A stretch of DNA of 64,000 bases from Sporodiniella umbellata (lineage: Eukaryota > Mucoromycota > Mucoromycetes > Mucorales > Rhizopodaceae), in the NCBI GenBank assembly GCA_025677835.1, contig JAIXMR010000022.1:62001-126000 (forward strand). The letters are read 5' to 3'. The notes beneath the pieces are model-generated. The model was not told the origin of the DNA, did no database searches, and saw only the letters and a program-made list of their open reading frames with translations. Below are positions 1-12,834 of the stretch, piece after piece. Within the stretch, counting starts at the first letter, position 1, and every line of letters starts with the position of its first letter. Position numbers and translations under genes: made by a program.

Positions 1-47
1 CCATCGAGCTCTCCCTCATTTTTTTTTTTTATTATTACACCGTTTAG

Positions 48-1707
48 ATCTTTTGCTCAACTTGCTCAAGACGATACACCTATGGTGAGAAGAGCCGCTG
101 CTAAAGCACTTTCAGTAAGACTGCTTGACTTTTGTGTCAATGTTCACTTGTATTTATCCAACAACTCTTTAGAATCTTGTACTTGAACTAACACCCGAAG
201 TGAGTATTCAATGGGCACTACCTTTACTTTTAAAACTTGCTGGAGATGACCAAGACACTGTTCGATTGCTTACAATTGAGGATTTGGTGCAAATAGCAAA
301 GGCCTTTTCACCTGGGGAATTCAAACACTATCTGTTTCCTACACTCAAAGCCCTTGGACAAGATAAGTCTTGGAGAGTCCGATACACCGTGGCTTCTCAT
401 TTTACAGAGGTAGTTTATTATTTGTAAACACCGTACGCTTACATGTCTGTATTAGCTGTGTGAAATCGTTCAAGATGGGATTGCACCTGAAGACAAAATG
501 TCTTTGTTCTTGAGTCTCATCAAAGATAGTGAAGGAGACGTAAAGATATTATCCATCGGTCAAGTGTCAGGTACCTTGGGAACACGCCAACCGGTCAAAT
601 ACATACTAACAACAATGGATAGCATTCTCAAAGACGATCGAAAAACCGGCCGTAGTAGAAAAAATAGTGCCCTGCTTTAAAGATTTGGTAGTCGATACCA
701 ACCAGTTTGTAAGAGCAGCGGTTGCGTCCAACATCGGAGGTCTTGCACCTATATTAGGAAAAGAACAGTAACGTATATCTTACATGGATACATTCCCAAA
801 GCATAGAAACAGTTGATTAATCCCTTTCTCTCTCTTTTTTTTTTTTTTTTTTTTTTCGTGAATCAGAACCATTGAATACCTTTTACCCTTATTCCTTCAA
901 TTGTTGAAAGACGATTTCCCTGAAGTCAGACTTAATATTATATCGAATCTTGAAGCGGTAAACCAAGGTAAACTATTGTCTTTTGCATGCTTACAAAACA
1001 AATGTTGGTATATTTATACGAATCCTTTTTTTTTTTTTTTTTTTTTATGCTAGTGATTGGCGTGGATACTTTGTCGCAATCTCTTTTACCAGCTATTGTG
1101 GAACTGGCCGAAGACAAACAGTGGAGAGTGAGATTGGCTATTATAGAATACATTCCCTTACTGGCCTCACAACTGGGCAAGGGATTTTTTGATGATAAGC
1201 TTCTGAAGCTGTGTCTCTCTTGGTTAGGGGATACTGTATTTTCCATCCGAGACGCAGCTACATCCAACCTTAAGAAATTAGTGGATGTTTTTGGTTGCGA
1301 CTGGGCAAAGGAATCAATCTTGCCAAGAATTATAGAAACTGCTCAGAATGAAAACTATCTTTATCGTATGACCACTCTTTTTACTTTGACTGTAAGGACA
1401 AAGATAAGATACAAGCATTATATACTTAACAGTTCATTAGACAATATCGGTATCACTTACCCCTGAAGTGGTAGCCGATAAAGTTTTACCTACCGTGGTA
1501 GGATTGGTAGAGGACCCTATTCCTAACGTTCGGTTCAATGTAGCCAAGTCGTTGGAAGTATTGATTCCTATTTTGAAGCAACACCCTGATACCGAAAGGT
1601 TTTTGGATACTACAGTTCATGAAGCCTTACAAAAGTTAAGCAAAGATCCTGATGTGGATGTCAAATGGTTTGCTGAAAAAGCAATTGTTGTAGGCAAATC
1701 AACCTAA
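48..1707 (+). CDS. TPD3: Serine/threonine phosphatase PP2A scaffold (A) subunit, 5' part missing
   Basis: HEAT-repeat scaffold that holds the catalytic and regulatory subunits of PP2A together in cytosol and nucleus. Exons 48-114, 173-409, 456-570, 623-767, 867-967, 1054-1391 and 1441-1707 join in one frame; earlier exons lie outside the window. Joined, the protein follows PR65/TPD3 almost block by block: [75 protein letters not shown] and the terminal [12 protein letters not shown]...[11 protein letters not shown]. The intron at 571-622 has a TACTAAC branch site (604-610) and repairs what otherwise looks like a frameshift. The introns at 768-866 and 968-1053 carry long T tracts. The gene looks intact and functional. 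Confidence 0.95.
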
Positions 1708-1935
1708 ACTGTATATTCATATTTTTCTTAAAAAAAAAAAAAAAAAATAAAAAAAAAAAAAAAAAAAAAAAACCCATCTCTTCCAATAAACTATCAATTC
1801 AGGAACCCTTAGAAACAAAACAAAAAAAAAAAAAAATCTCCTAAAAAAAACAAAACGCGAATTGATTTCCCTTTTTTTTAAAAAAAAATATTTTCCCTTT
1901 ATTTACTGTTATACACCCACACAATATTTATACAA
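1708..1935. other. Short intergenic spacer, A/T homopolymers
   Basis: This spacer lies between the PP2A subunit stop and the next start codon. It consists of A runs (about 1731-1772 and 1818-1835) and a T8A9 palindrome at 1872-1888. It must hold the 3' end of the upstream gene and the promoter of the downstream gene, but no clear TATA box was recognised. Confidence 0.6.
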
Positions 1936-3178
1936 ATGGTCGTAGTAGATAAAAAGTTTATAGAAAGTAAAGACTTTAAAGAGCAATTAAAAAGGTATTA
2001 TTCAAAACAAAGCGTGCATGTACAAAACAGCTCATGCGTTTTCATAGTCTGATTAACGATAGCGATCTAGAGTAATCAACCCTACTAATTCACTTTTATA
2101 CGCCTCCAGTATTTACACACTTTTTTTTTTTTTTTTTCATAAGCACCTTGACCGTCAAAAAAGTGCGCCAGGATTTAGAGAGTTACTATGTAAAACAAGC
2201 CATAAACAGTAATAGCTTCATACTCATTTATTTTATATACAAAGGATCTCGAAAAAGATGCTTTACGTCAAGAACCTTGGAAAACAATGGTTGGTAAACT
2301 GATTGACAAAGAAGTTTCCGAAAAAATACAGTTGACAGAAAGCGGTTCAAAAAAACGAAAAAATAGTGTCGAGAAAAAATCGGAATCGCCTGAGAGAAAG
2401 AAGGCAAAGACAGCTGAAGAGGAAGAGAGCACAGTGAAAAAGAGGGGTTTAAAAAATAGAATTGAAGAAGAGAGCTCAGAGGAAGAAGTATATGATGAAA
2501 GCCAAGACGAAAACTCCAATTCCCCTAAACCAACTACAACTAGCTCAAAGAATATTACATCTAAAGAGGTTCATTACCGTTCCCTCCCTTTCTTTTTTTT
2601 TTTTTTCGAGAGAGAGAGACAGTCACTCATAGCCCTTTCGACCTAGAAGCCAAGATCAAGCAAGAGTGAGGAAACCATTAAACGACTTAAGGGATTTATT
2701 AGTAAATGTGGTTTACGCAAAGTATGGTCAAGAGAACTCAAAGACTGTAAATCTGCTAGTGCTGAAATTCAGAAATTAAAATCAATCCTGGCAGAGCTTG
2801 GTCTTGAAGGCAGACCAACCATTGAAAAGTGTGAGGCAATCAAAAGAGAACGGGAATTGAAAGCCGAGTTTGATAGTCTGGACACAAGCAACATTATTGA
2901 AGATGAAGAGACCAGTGGTAGAAGAACAAGGAGAAGAAATACAACGCAAAAGAGCATCTATAAGTTTGAAGACTCAGAAGAAGAGGAAGAAGAGGAAGAA
3001 GAAGAAGAAGAAAGAACAAGCGACGTTGAGAACAAAGAAGAGGAGGAAGACAATGAAAACAAAGAAGAGGAGGAAGACGAGAGCTCAGAGGTAACTTTTT
3101 AAACATGTAGGCCGACACTTGCTAAAACAAACACACGAATAGGACGAATTTAAAGACTCTGACGATAACGATGATTAG
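1936..3178 (+). CDS. HIRIP3-like histone chaperone with CHZ motif
   Basis: Predicted nuclear H2A-type histone chaperone of 302 residues. Exons are 1936-1994, 2144-2189, 2245-2568, 2647-3090 and 3143-3178. The N-terminal segment (STLTVKKVRQDLE...) resembles the small helical domain of HIRIP3. A Lys/Ser/Glu-rich linker carries basic nuclear-localisation-like patches. The conserved core starts at ETIKRLKGFISKCGLR and runs through LAELGLEGRPTIEKCEAIK into the CHZ motif ELKAEFDSLDTSNII followed by GRRTR, as in Chz1 and HIRIP3. The tail is extremely acidic (Glu/Asp runs) and ends in DEFKDSDDNDD, typical of histone-binding tails. The third intron begins GTTCAT, an unusual donor, but the frame and conservation need it. 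It is followed tail to tail by the GH47 gene only about 20 bases away. Confidence 0.85.
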
Positions 3179-3197
3179 CTGAGAGATCAAAACAATT

Positions 3198-5166
<1,969 letters not shown>

Positions 5167-7330
5167 ATTTTCTTTTTTCTATATTTGACAGAGAAAAAAT
5201 AGACAAGTAATAAAAAAAGGGGGGGAAAAAAAAAGCGTTTTCAAAAAACTGGGAAAAAAAAAGGGGGGTGGTGGTGTTTATGCAGCAATATATATCTTTT
5301 TTTTTTTTTTTTTTTAGACATAACCAAAAAAAAAATCAGACAGAAATAATTGGTTTTAGATGCATGATGACTTACATTTGGATATTTACTTGCCACAGTC
5401 CTAATCCTGTTGAGAAAAATCACGATGGAATGCAAAAGACCTTGCTTTGACTGACCATTCTGAGACAAAAATGTTCATTGTGTTTAGGTTGATGCCAACA
5501 CCTGCTTTCCATACGGCTTTGCATTGAAAGCAGCTCAAGATTGAAAGTCCTTTGAACCTTTGTACCGGAATGACAGAGACAGCGTTTTTTTTTTTTTCAA
5601 GAAGCGTAAAGTTGGTTAACTGTAGTGTTAACTAACTCAATTTTTGCCTCTATAAGTGTTTGCAGAATCTATCGGCCATAATATAAAAAAAACAGATTAA
5701 AGAGCAGCTTTCTTTTTTATTTAGCATTTGCAAAAACTCGTTATAGCACATCTAAATATACAATGGAATTTGAGGGCGATAAACTATAGACTAAGGCAAA
5801 ATCAATTATACATATTATAGATAAACACACAAAATGCTTCCTTAATAGACCAACAAAGTGTTCAACAGTATCAGTTTGAGTCAAAAAAAAAAAAAAAAAA
5901 AAACATAGTTTTTGCGAACGCTTTTTATTAGTATTTACTTGACAGGCGATTTTATTTGTTTAGACATAATACAGTGCTATATACAAGCAAGTGTTTCCAT
6001 AGTATAAAAAGTGTTTTTTTTTTTTAGCTTATTACACAAATATTTGAATTTATGACTCTTTCTTGTGTGAACAACCTGAGGGTGATTGCATAAGTTTTTT
6101 TTATGTTATTCCGGTATCTGAGTAGGATGTAGTAAATTCCAGCAAGAAAAATTGGGTGACGTTGTCCTTCTAGCTTGAGCCCTGGGCTGAGCCATAGAAA
6201 ATGCAGAGAAGCTAGAGCCACTGAGATTTTTTTTTTTTTTTTTGACTGATTTGATAAGAAGAGAATTTTAATACAAAAGAAAAAAAAGAATGGTTAGTTT
6301 TATATGTAGTCTTGTGTTTTGTTACTGTATTTCAAATGTGGTACATAGAATTCTCAAAGCAAGTACGATACACCTAAAGAATGAGTGAAAAATAATAAAC
6401 AAAAGATATGTCTACAACAAATCGGACTATACACCATATTTTTTTTATGAGTAAGAGAACGGTCACTTTCTAAAACTATCAGAATATGACCATGGCTCTA
6501 ACAGTCTAAACTCGAGTCAATATAGTCCAGGGACTACTGTTCGCAATTATAAGTATAGCAAATACGTAAAGATGTTGTAAAGTAATACTGTTCAGAGTAC
6601 AAAACGTACCCATATAAAATAAATAAACAAAGATGCAGCACAAATCTTGTCTCTGAATACTATAGGTCAAAAGCAGGACAGCCTTTATCTTCCTTTCGGC
6701 TTGCGAGTCTTTGTTTATTTAACACATTAAACTTTAAGTGTACCCTTCAAGCTGTCTGTTTGCGTTAATTAAATCAAAGTATTAAACTGGTAGATGTCAA
6801 TATAGAATTATGCTCGACAAAGTTCAGACATTACAAAAAGAGTAGCTATAAGTCTTCATGAGAGTTGATTGTTCAAATATCCGTTTTAAGAGCTATAAAT
6901 CTTTCCTTGCCAAAAAAAAAAAAGGTTCTGGACAGTTTTCATATTCAGATTTTCATAGCTTTACAAAGATCTGAGCGAATGCAAACAAAAGTCCAAAATA
7001 TGGTTTGTCATTTTCGCTTTGACTGATCTACAACTATTATGGATGTATCTTAGTCCAAAGGATAACCCGAAGCAAAGCCTACTCGAAATGGGTGACTTAT
7101 CTGATATCTTAATCTACGATTATATGTCCCGTTTTTTTTTTTTTTTTTTCAACGAAATACGCATTGATATTACTTCTTCATGACGTTTTTTTTGCTAAAG
7201 CTATTGTACAAACTCCGTACGTGACTGATTTGGGAGGGGTTTTTTTTAAAAAATTTAAATACAGAAGTGCTTGCTACACTATTACTGCTTTTTTCTTTAT
7301 TCTTTATTCTAAGCAAGCACATACTACAAC
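5167..7330. other. 2.2-kb AT-rich intergenic region
   Basis: No complete gene was recognised. It contains the promoter of the GH47 gene on the left and of glyoxalase I on the right, plus several T/A runs (5298-5315, 5884-5902, 6226-6243, 7132-7149). On the minus strand at 5401-5586 there is a short open stretch resembling an OrfB/Fanzor zinc ribbon, listed separately. Small open frames elsewhere (for example 6024-6221 minus) show no family resemblance. Confidence 0.5.
5401..5586 (-). pseudogene. Possible OrfB/Fanzor-type zinc-ribbon fragment
   Basis: The minus-strand frame ending at a TAG at 5401-5403 encodes RFKGLSILSCFQCKAVWKAG and, a few residues on, NLNTMNI. This echoes the C-terminal zinc ribbon of OrfB/TnpB and eukaryotic Fanzor proteins, where a Cys-x2-Cys-(R/K)-T-V-W core is followed by an RDVNAA-NI motif. 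The Asp of RDxN is replaced, the first Cys pair and the RuvC parts are absent, and the upstream side runs into a poly-A stretch. It would be a dead remnant of a mobile-element nuclease. The resemblance rests on about 30 residues read by eye, so chance cannot be excluded. Confidence 0.3.
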
Positions 7331-8011
7331 ATGTCCACTGACCCTAGTCAATACGTCTTTAACCACACTATGATTCGCGTAAAGGATCCCAAGGCCTCAA
7401 TCCACTTTTACACAGAAGTTCTTGGTATGAAGTAAGTGAAAAAAAAAAAAGGTGGAAATAGATGATAGACTGATTGTGTATATATCGTTCAGATTGATTT
7501 TTTCCAACGATTTTGAAGAAGCTAAATTTACGCTGTACTTCTTGGCTTACATTGATTCTGTCCCTGAAAGTAGGGAAGAGCAAAGAAAGCTAGCTTTTGG
7601 TATGCCTGGTGTACTTGAATTAACTCAGTAAGTGTTCTATACACGTATAAAACAAGTACAAAACGTGTTTATGCCATGAAACCTGACCATAGTGAATAGT
7701 AACTGGGGCACCGAAAATGAAGCCGACTTTTCCTATGCAAACGGAAACACCAATGTAGGTCGCGGTTTTGGTCATGTTGCTATCAAAGTAGACAATATTG
7801 AAAAGGCCTGTGAGCGCTTTGAATCTCTTGGTGTCAAATTTGTCAAGAAATTGTCTGATGGTAAAATGAAAGACATTGCTTTCATTGCAGATCCTGATAA
7901 CTATTGGATTGAAGTAAGTACATGTTATTTTCAAGAAAAAAGAAGGATATTGAGATTAGAAATTTTTTTTCTTAGGTTGTCTCTATAAATACTAGTGCTC
8001 AAACTATATAA
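7331..8011 (+). CDS. GLO1: Glyoxalase I (lactoylglutathione lyase)
   Basis: Converts the hemithioacetal of methylglyoxal and glutathione to S-lactoylglutathione, the first step of cytosolic methylglyoxal detoxification. Exons are 7331-7431, 7493-7627, 7700-7913 and 7976-8011, giving 161 residues, a single-domain dimer-type enzyme a little shorter than human GLO1. Motifs are [10 protein letters not shown] near the start, [27 protein letters not shown] and DPDNYWIE. The four metal ligands expected from the family are visible as His12, Glu76, His104 and Glu150. The first is His, as in E. coli, rather than the Gln of human GLO1. Splicing at 7628-7699 creates the conserved LELTHNWGTE exactly. An AATAAAAA polyadenylation-like signal follows the stop at about 8025. 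Confidence 0.96.
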
Positions 8012-8862
8012 AAAATAACAAGGTCAATAAAAACAAAGCATACATTACTTTATCATAGTCTTGGGAACACTAGACAGTCGTCTTGCAGTCGGTCGTATCC
8101 TCAAACCATAAGAAAATACAACGTTGTGATGGCTTACAAGCTGTCCTCTGTAGTCAAGATTGATGCTTTTTGCCTGTCTCAATTGTATTTTTATTAAACT
8201 CTATTTTTTCCTGTACAGTTCAGTTAACAGCCATTTGGCTCAATGAGTGAGTACTCTCTTTTTTTTTTTTGTCTGGTTTGGGACAGACCAAAATTCTGTT
8301 GTTTAATTGGCTATCTTTTTTTTTTTTTTTTTTTTGGGCAGATCAAACATTTTCTCCTTTTTGCAGTAGTTTTTTGGAAAAACCCAAATGTCCAAACTTG
8401 GGTTTAAAATATCTTTAGCTTATACTAAGAAAAGGGGTAGATATTAGTAAATAATAATAATAAAAAAGGTTACAGTAAAATAGGTCTTTGACACTATCTC
8501 CTGAAGTTTCTTCAACTAAAAGCGTCAGTGCCTCCTAAGCTTCTAAGTTTCTAATTCATTTTGCTTCAACCAATAAAAGCTATACTGTATGCCAACTTAT
8601 GTTTCACAAGCTAAGTAGAAGCCTGACGTTCAACATAATACAACCCAGTCCTCTATAGACGAGACATTGGTAGGTTCTTGTCACCAAGCCATATGCTCTA
8701 GCTGCTGAGGAGAGTTCTCTTTATTCAAATGCAAGTAAATTAGTGAAAAACGGACAAAGAAAAAAAATCAAAAGACATCTATAAATAGTGAGGGGGAAAA
8801 GATTGAAAGTTAAAAAAAAAGGTCTTTCTTTTGAAATACACGATTCTTTCTGACTAGTTAAA
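8012..8862. other. Intergenic spacer and promoter of the cysteine-rich peptide gene
   Basis: The spacer contains two T runs (8261-8270 and 8316-8335) and an (AAT)n stretch near 8448-8462. Its right end has the TATA box of the small secreted peptide gene. No coding potential was recognised in the first 700 bases. Confidence 0.5.
8780..8787 (+). promoter_or_regulatory. TATA box of the secreted peptide gene
   Basis: A TATAAATA element lies 76 bases upstream of the ATG at 8863. That spacing leaves room for a short 5' untranslated region. A good TATA box is uncommon among the genes here and fits a strongly or conditionally expressed secreted product. Confidence 0.6.
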
Positions 8863-9060
8863 ATGAAGTTCTTGTCTATACTTCTTATATCGCTAATGGC
8901 CCTATCAGCTGACGCTCTCACTATTCGTAACGGTAAGATTTGCCATGAAATGACGGAAGAACATGCCAAACTACACTGTGAGCGTTACTGTGGTGAATTG
9001 AGCTACTCTCTAGGTGAATGTGGTGATGATGGTTTATGCATGTGCAGATCGCTTCTTTAG
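8863..9060 (+). CDS. Small secreted six-cysteine peptide with CS-alpha-beta (defensin-like) pattern
   Basis: Single-exon gene for 65 residues. Residues 1-18 form a classic signal peptide (MKFLSILLISLMALSADA). The rest has six cysteines at 27, 39, 43, 53, 59 and 61, spaced C-x11-C-x3-C-x9-C-x5-C-x-C. This is the cysteine-stabilised alpha-beta arrangement of defensins, with the helix CxxxC pair and the strand CxC pair. No particular family member was recognised, and the mature part is rather acidic (Glu/Asp-rich) for an antimicrobial defensin. It may be an antimicrobial, a signalling peptide or an effector. A TATA box lies 76 bp upstream and AATAAAAA is present near 9137. The structural assignment rests on spacing only; activity is unknown. 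Confidence 0.75.
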   Translation: MKFLSILLISLMALSADALTIRNGKICHEMTEEHAKLHCERYCGELSYSLGECGDDGLCMCRSLL

Positions 9061-9664
9061 ATAAAAAAGATATAAAATCCCCCTCACGTGTAGTGATACA
9101 TGTACCCATCCACATACGCGCACACATAGATTCTACAATAAAAAGATAAACTTTGTTCACTCATGCTCTTTGCTTACTTGGCATAATGTCCAATTGCTTA
9201 AACGTCTTGGGACTAAAGTCTTCCCCTATCCACACTCCAACGTTCACTTATCCCTCGTTTCTTTTTCACTTAGGACACGTTATGTATGAAGGAGTTTAGA
9301 GTATTTAAGGAGACCTACCTAATTTTTTTGTTTTCTTTTTCAGTCAATGACTTTTTAATAAAAATGTAGACTGTCAGTAAAAAAAAAAAACAAGCTTTTT
9401 TGTATGTGCTTAAATATATAAAAGCTATCCAAGTAAAGGAAAAAAAACAATAGTAAATCAACCATCATGAACTTTTATGCTCTGACTGTCATAAAGAGTT
9501 TTGAGCTGTCAAGCTGTGTGTTTGAGTCGCCGGTGAGATAAAGGGGATATTACTATACTATAAGTGGTATCTGCCTTTTTTTTATTATTATTTTCATTTG
9601 TCATTTCTATTATTATTATTTTTTATTTTCTGTTTTTTACTGCCTCTTTTTATTAATATTTGAA
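9061..9664. other. Intergenic spacer
   Basis: The first part is the 3' untranslated region of the peptide gene, with AATAAA-like signals near 9137 and 9358. The right part (9575-9660) is T-rich with TTATTA repeats. No further gene was recognised. Confidence 0.5.
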
Positions 9665-12339
9665 ATGTCTCGCGACCAAAGACTCAAGTTGAAAGAGCTT
9701 AAGAGTACAAAGAAAACGAAGAAGGCAATGGAGTCCTGAACAGAGACAGCAAATGCGGATCCTAGTACAAGTTACGCTAGCCTACGCTTCGACCAATCCC
9801 GGCGGTGCTTATACGAGCGATGGAGGCCTGTGAACTTCAAATGGTTGAAGAACCCAGGTCAAAGACCATACGGCTTGGCGTTGTTAGGGTGACATGCACT
9901 GGTTGTATAGGTAGTATTGAGCGTGGCCCAGGTCTGCTGGCGGGAATTGGGCAGGTTCGAGTCTCTTTTTTATCGTAAACGGCCCGCATAGAACATGAGG
10001 GTAGCCTGAATGCAAGTGCGATTGTAGAGACACTGTTGAACTTGGGCTTTGAAGCGACGGCGATAGACGAGAATGCGTGTGTGAGCAAAGGTGAAGTTTT
10101 ACTTCAGGTTCGCCTGTGCCAGCTGTGTTCTTGCGGCCGAAAACGGGCTTTAACAACAGGAATGTGTCCTGAGCGTATCAGTCGACCTAATGACGGAAAT
10201 AGCGCGTGTAAAGTGCCAGGTTAATAAGACCTTCCTTCTCGAGTTTATGGAAGGCGTGAAAACGCTTGGTTTTTACGCATGCATGTCAGATACAGGTCGG
10301 CAGGCCCAACTCGAGAGTCTCTCGAAGGTATGTAAGATTCTTTAGTGATGCCGCCTGTTTCTTTGAAGCTTGTTGTTTGCTTTACCGGTGTCGATTCTTG
10401 ACATGGCTCTTTCACTCTGAATCTCGGCTTCGTTAGAATTTTGCTTAGGTCACGGTCTGTTTCTCTTTGACGTGCTTCTGCTGCTATAGCCCCTACCGGC
10501 TCAGTTTGGTACCGATCGTCGCTTTATTGTGTCTGCTTGCCAATCACTTTTTCATCAGTTACCTACGATGGATATACTGGTAGCCATCTCTACCCTTACC
10601 GTCTTCTCCTTTTCGCTTATTTCCATGGCACACTCGGTATAGAATGCTCCGGAAACACGGCCTGTACTGTCTTTTGGTATTTTCTTTAGCCTGATCACTT
10701 TTATGCTTCTCGACCAATACCCGAAAAATATGATCAAAGGAAAGACCTCTTAGACGATTTCTTCTGAACTCATCAGCCCCTGCTGCCTTTTAAAGATTAT
10801 TCCAAGCGCCAAAGTACCTATAGACAGCCAAGTCGTGTAAGGGTAGATACTGCGCTCAGCCAGATTGTCAAGTTAGTAGAAGCAGCCCAGATGGAAAAAG
10901 AGCCTATGCAAGGGTTTGCAGACCGTGTGGTAAGTGTATTTGTACCGTCGGTGATCGTACTGGGTCTGTTGACTCTGACTGTTGGGTTGATGTAGACTGT
11001 TTATTTTGGCGTAGATTGTCTTCCGGAGCTGCTGCAACACGAAATTTCAAAAGAAGCTAACAGCGACTGGTTTTTTATGTGACTGAAGATGTGCACTAGT
11101 GTGGTTGTCTTGATTGCCTTTGTGCTCTCGGCCTGGCTATACCTACAGCGTTTATGATCGGCACGCGTCTAGCAGTTCAGCATGAAGTGATCTTCAAAAG
11201 CGGCGCGGTGTTAGAGAACGGCCAGAAGATAAACAAGGTGGTCTTTAATAAGATGGGCATCTTGACTACGGGCCAGGTAGAAGTGATTTACTACCAGACC
11301 CGAGATGTTTCCCATAATCCTGAGCGAATGCTTCTCTTGACTGCTCTAGCAGAGTCCCAGAGCAAACATCTGCTTGGATGGGCTATCGTACGTCAATTGA
11401 AAGTCGTCCGCCACCTTCCAGCGGAGGTCACTCTGAACTCGTTGGACTCTGTCATTGGATTCAACAGCAAGAAAGGGTTCGGCATTCAATGTAAGGTTCT
11501 GCTTGAGAAAACAAGAACGCAAGTTTCTATTGGTAACCTTTCGTGGCTTGTGTCTCATGCAGTGGCGCTGAACGAGGCACAGATAGTCTAGATTGAGACC
11601 TAGGCGTCTCAAGGCTTGACCCCAGGGCAATGCAAAGGTTATATATCCTTATCCGACATCGTCCGACCAGAGGCAGAGCGGGTCATTCAAGCGCTTCATA
11701 CAATGAGTATCGCCATTGCCATGGTGACGGGCGACAACCCAATAACTACACGCTACATTTTCCGCAAGCTGGGCATCACCGAGGTCCACGCAGGTATCCT
11801 TCCTAGTGACAGCACACAACTAATCCGTACCTTTCAAGTGGAACACCGACCCTGTGCACCCTCTCTCGCAAACCAAGACCGGCGGTAGTGGCCATGGTTG
11901 GAGAAGGTATAAACCACTCGCCTCCCACGGCCGATCTAGGGATAGCTCCCGGCAGCGGTACAGATGTTACTATAGAGGCAGCGGATGGGATACTGATGCG
12001 GTCTGATCTGGCAGATGTTGTAGTCGCTCTCTCCCTTTCCCGCGCGATTTTCGGCGGATTCAATAGAACTTGGGATGGGCCTGTCTGTACAACTTGATCG
12101 GTCTTCCATTGGTTATGGGTCTCTTGATCCCTCTCGGTATCCATCTTTACCCAATGGTAGCAGACATCGCTATGGCCGCAAGTTCAACCAGCATTGTCGT
12201 CAATAGTCTTCTTTTATACTGGCAATGGAAAAAACCGGATCTTCAGTCTCGTCTTTCCACTCGCTTTTCTTTTACTTGCTTGCGTACCCGCTGTGCCTAT
12301 CTGCCATTACAAGCATGCGATCTTGAAATTTTTGCTTAA
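9665..12339 (+). pseudogene. Decayed copper-transporting P-type ATPase (CCC2/ATP7-like)
   Basis: A P1B copper pump reading in the order expected for CCC2 but broken by stops, frameshifts and deletions. Visible pieces are a first metal-binding domain (CTGCIGSIE about 9893, then ETLLNLGFEATAIDE), a second one (VKCQVNKTFLLEFMEG about 10207-10320, its CxxC end eroded), the membrane part (ISTLTVFSFSLISMAHS), ADTALSQIVKLVEAAQMEK, GTRLAVQHEVIFKSGAVLENG, the P-domain, MVTGDNPIT, and [14 protein letters not shown] with MAASSTSIVVNSLLLYWQW at the end. The invariant DKTGT is NKMGI, so the phosphorylated Asp is lost; GDGIND is GEGINH; and the actuator segment with TGES is missing between about 10810 and 10850. 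The stretch has no T-rich introns or homopolymers, unlike its neighbours, and is visibly GC-richer, which would fit an intron-poor or retrocopied ancestor. Confidence 0.9.
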
Positions 12340-12834
12340 AGGTTCTTAAGCTATGATAAATCGAAATTCGATCACACAAAACCTACAGGTTTTTTTTTTT
12401 TTTTTCGTTCTTAGTATTTGCAATTCAGCTTTATTAGACTCAAAGGTTTCTCCCAATTAAGAAAATAGTAATGACATCTTTTTTTTTTCAGTCAGCAAAA
12501 AAAAAAAGAATAAGAATTTTTTTTTTGTAGCTATTTTTACGATTCTCTGTTTTGTATCTGTTAGGATGTTCTTGTAAGTGGCCAATTGTATAAAATTCTA
12601 CTCAAACTGTTTAAAAAAAAAAAAAAAAAAAAACAAACAATGGAGATGTAATCTAGAGTCAGTTAACGTTTCGCGAAAATAGCGCAAACTCTGAAGTGGA
12701 GTACCATATGCTTAAAAAGGAAATTTCTACTCCACTCTAAATGGGTACACACATACATCAAGCTTCATATAAAAAATCATAGCCTTTTTTTTTTTTTTCT
12801 TTTGATTAGAAAAAAAAATTTATAAGAGTCGTTC
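12340..12834. other. Intergenic spacer, A/T homopolymers
   Basis: Several T or A tracts (12391-12405, 12612-12632, 12785-12798) separate the ATPase pseudogene from the antiporter gene. It is presumed to contain the antiporter promoter. Nothing else was recognised. Confidence 0.5.

Noticed and set aside
498..680. Apparent frameshift in the PP2A scaffold gene
   Set aside because: A 52-nt intron at 571-622 with a TACTAAC branch site restores the frame, so the gene is not broken.
9953..9963. GGTTCGAGTC, similar to a tRNA B box, followed by a T run
   Set aside because: No A box, acceptor stem or cloverleaf could be formed around it, and it lies in the frame of the copper-ATPase pseudogene.
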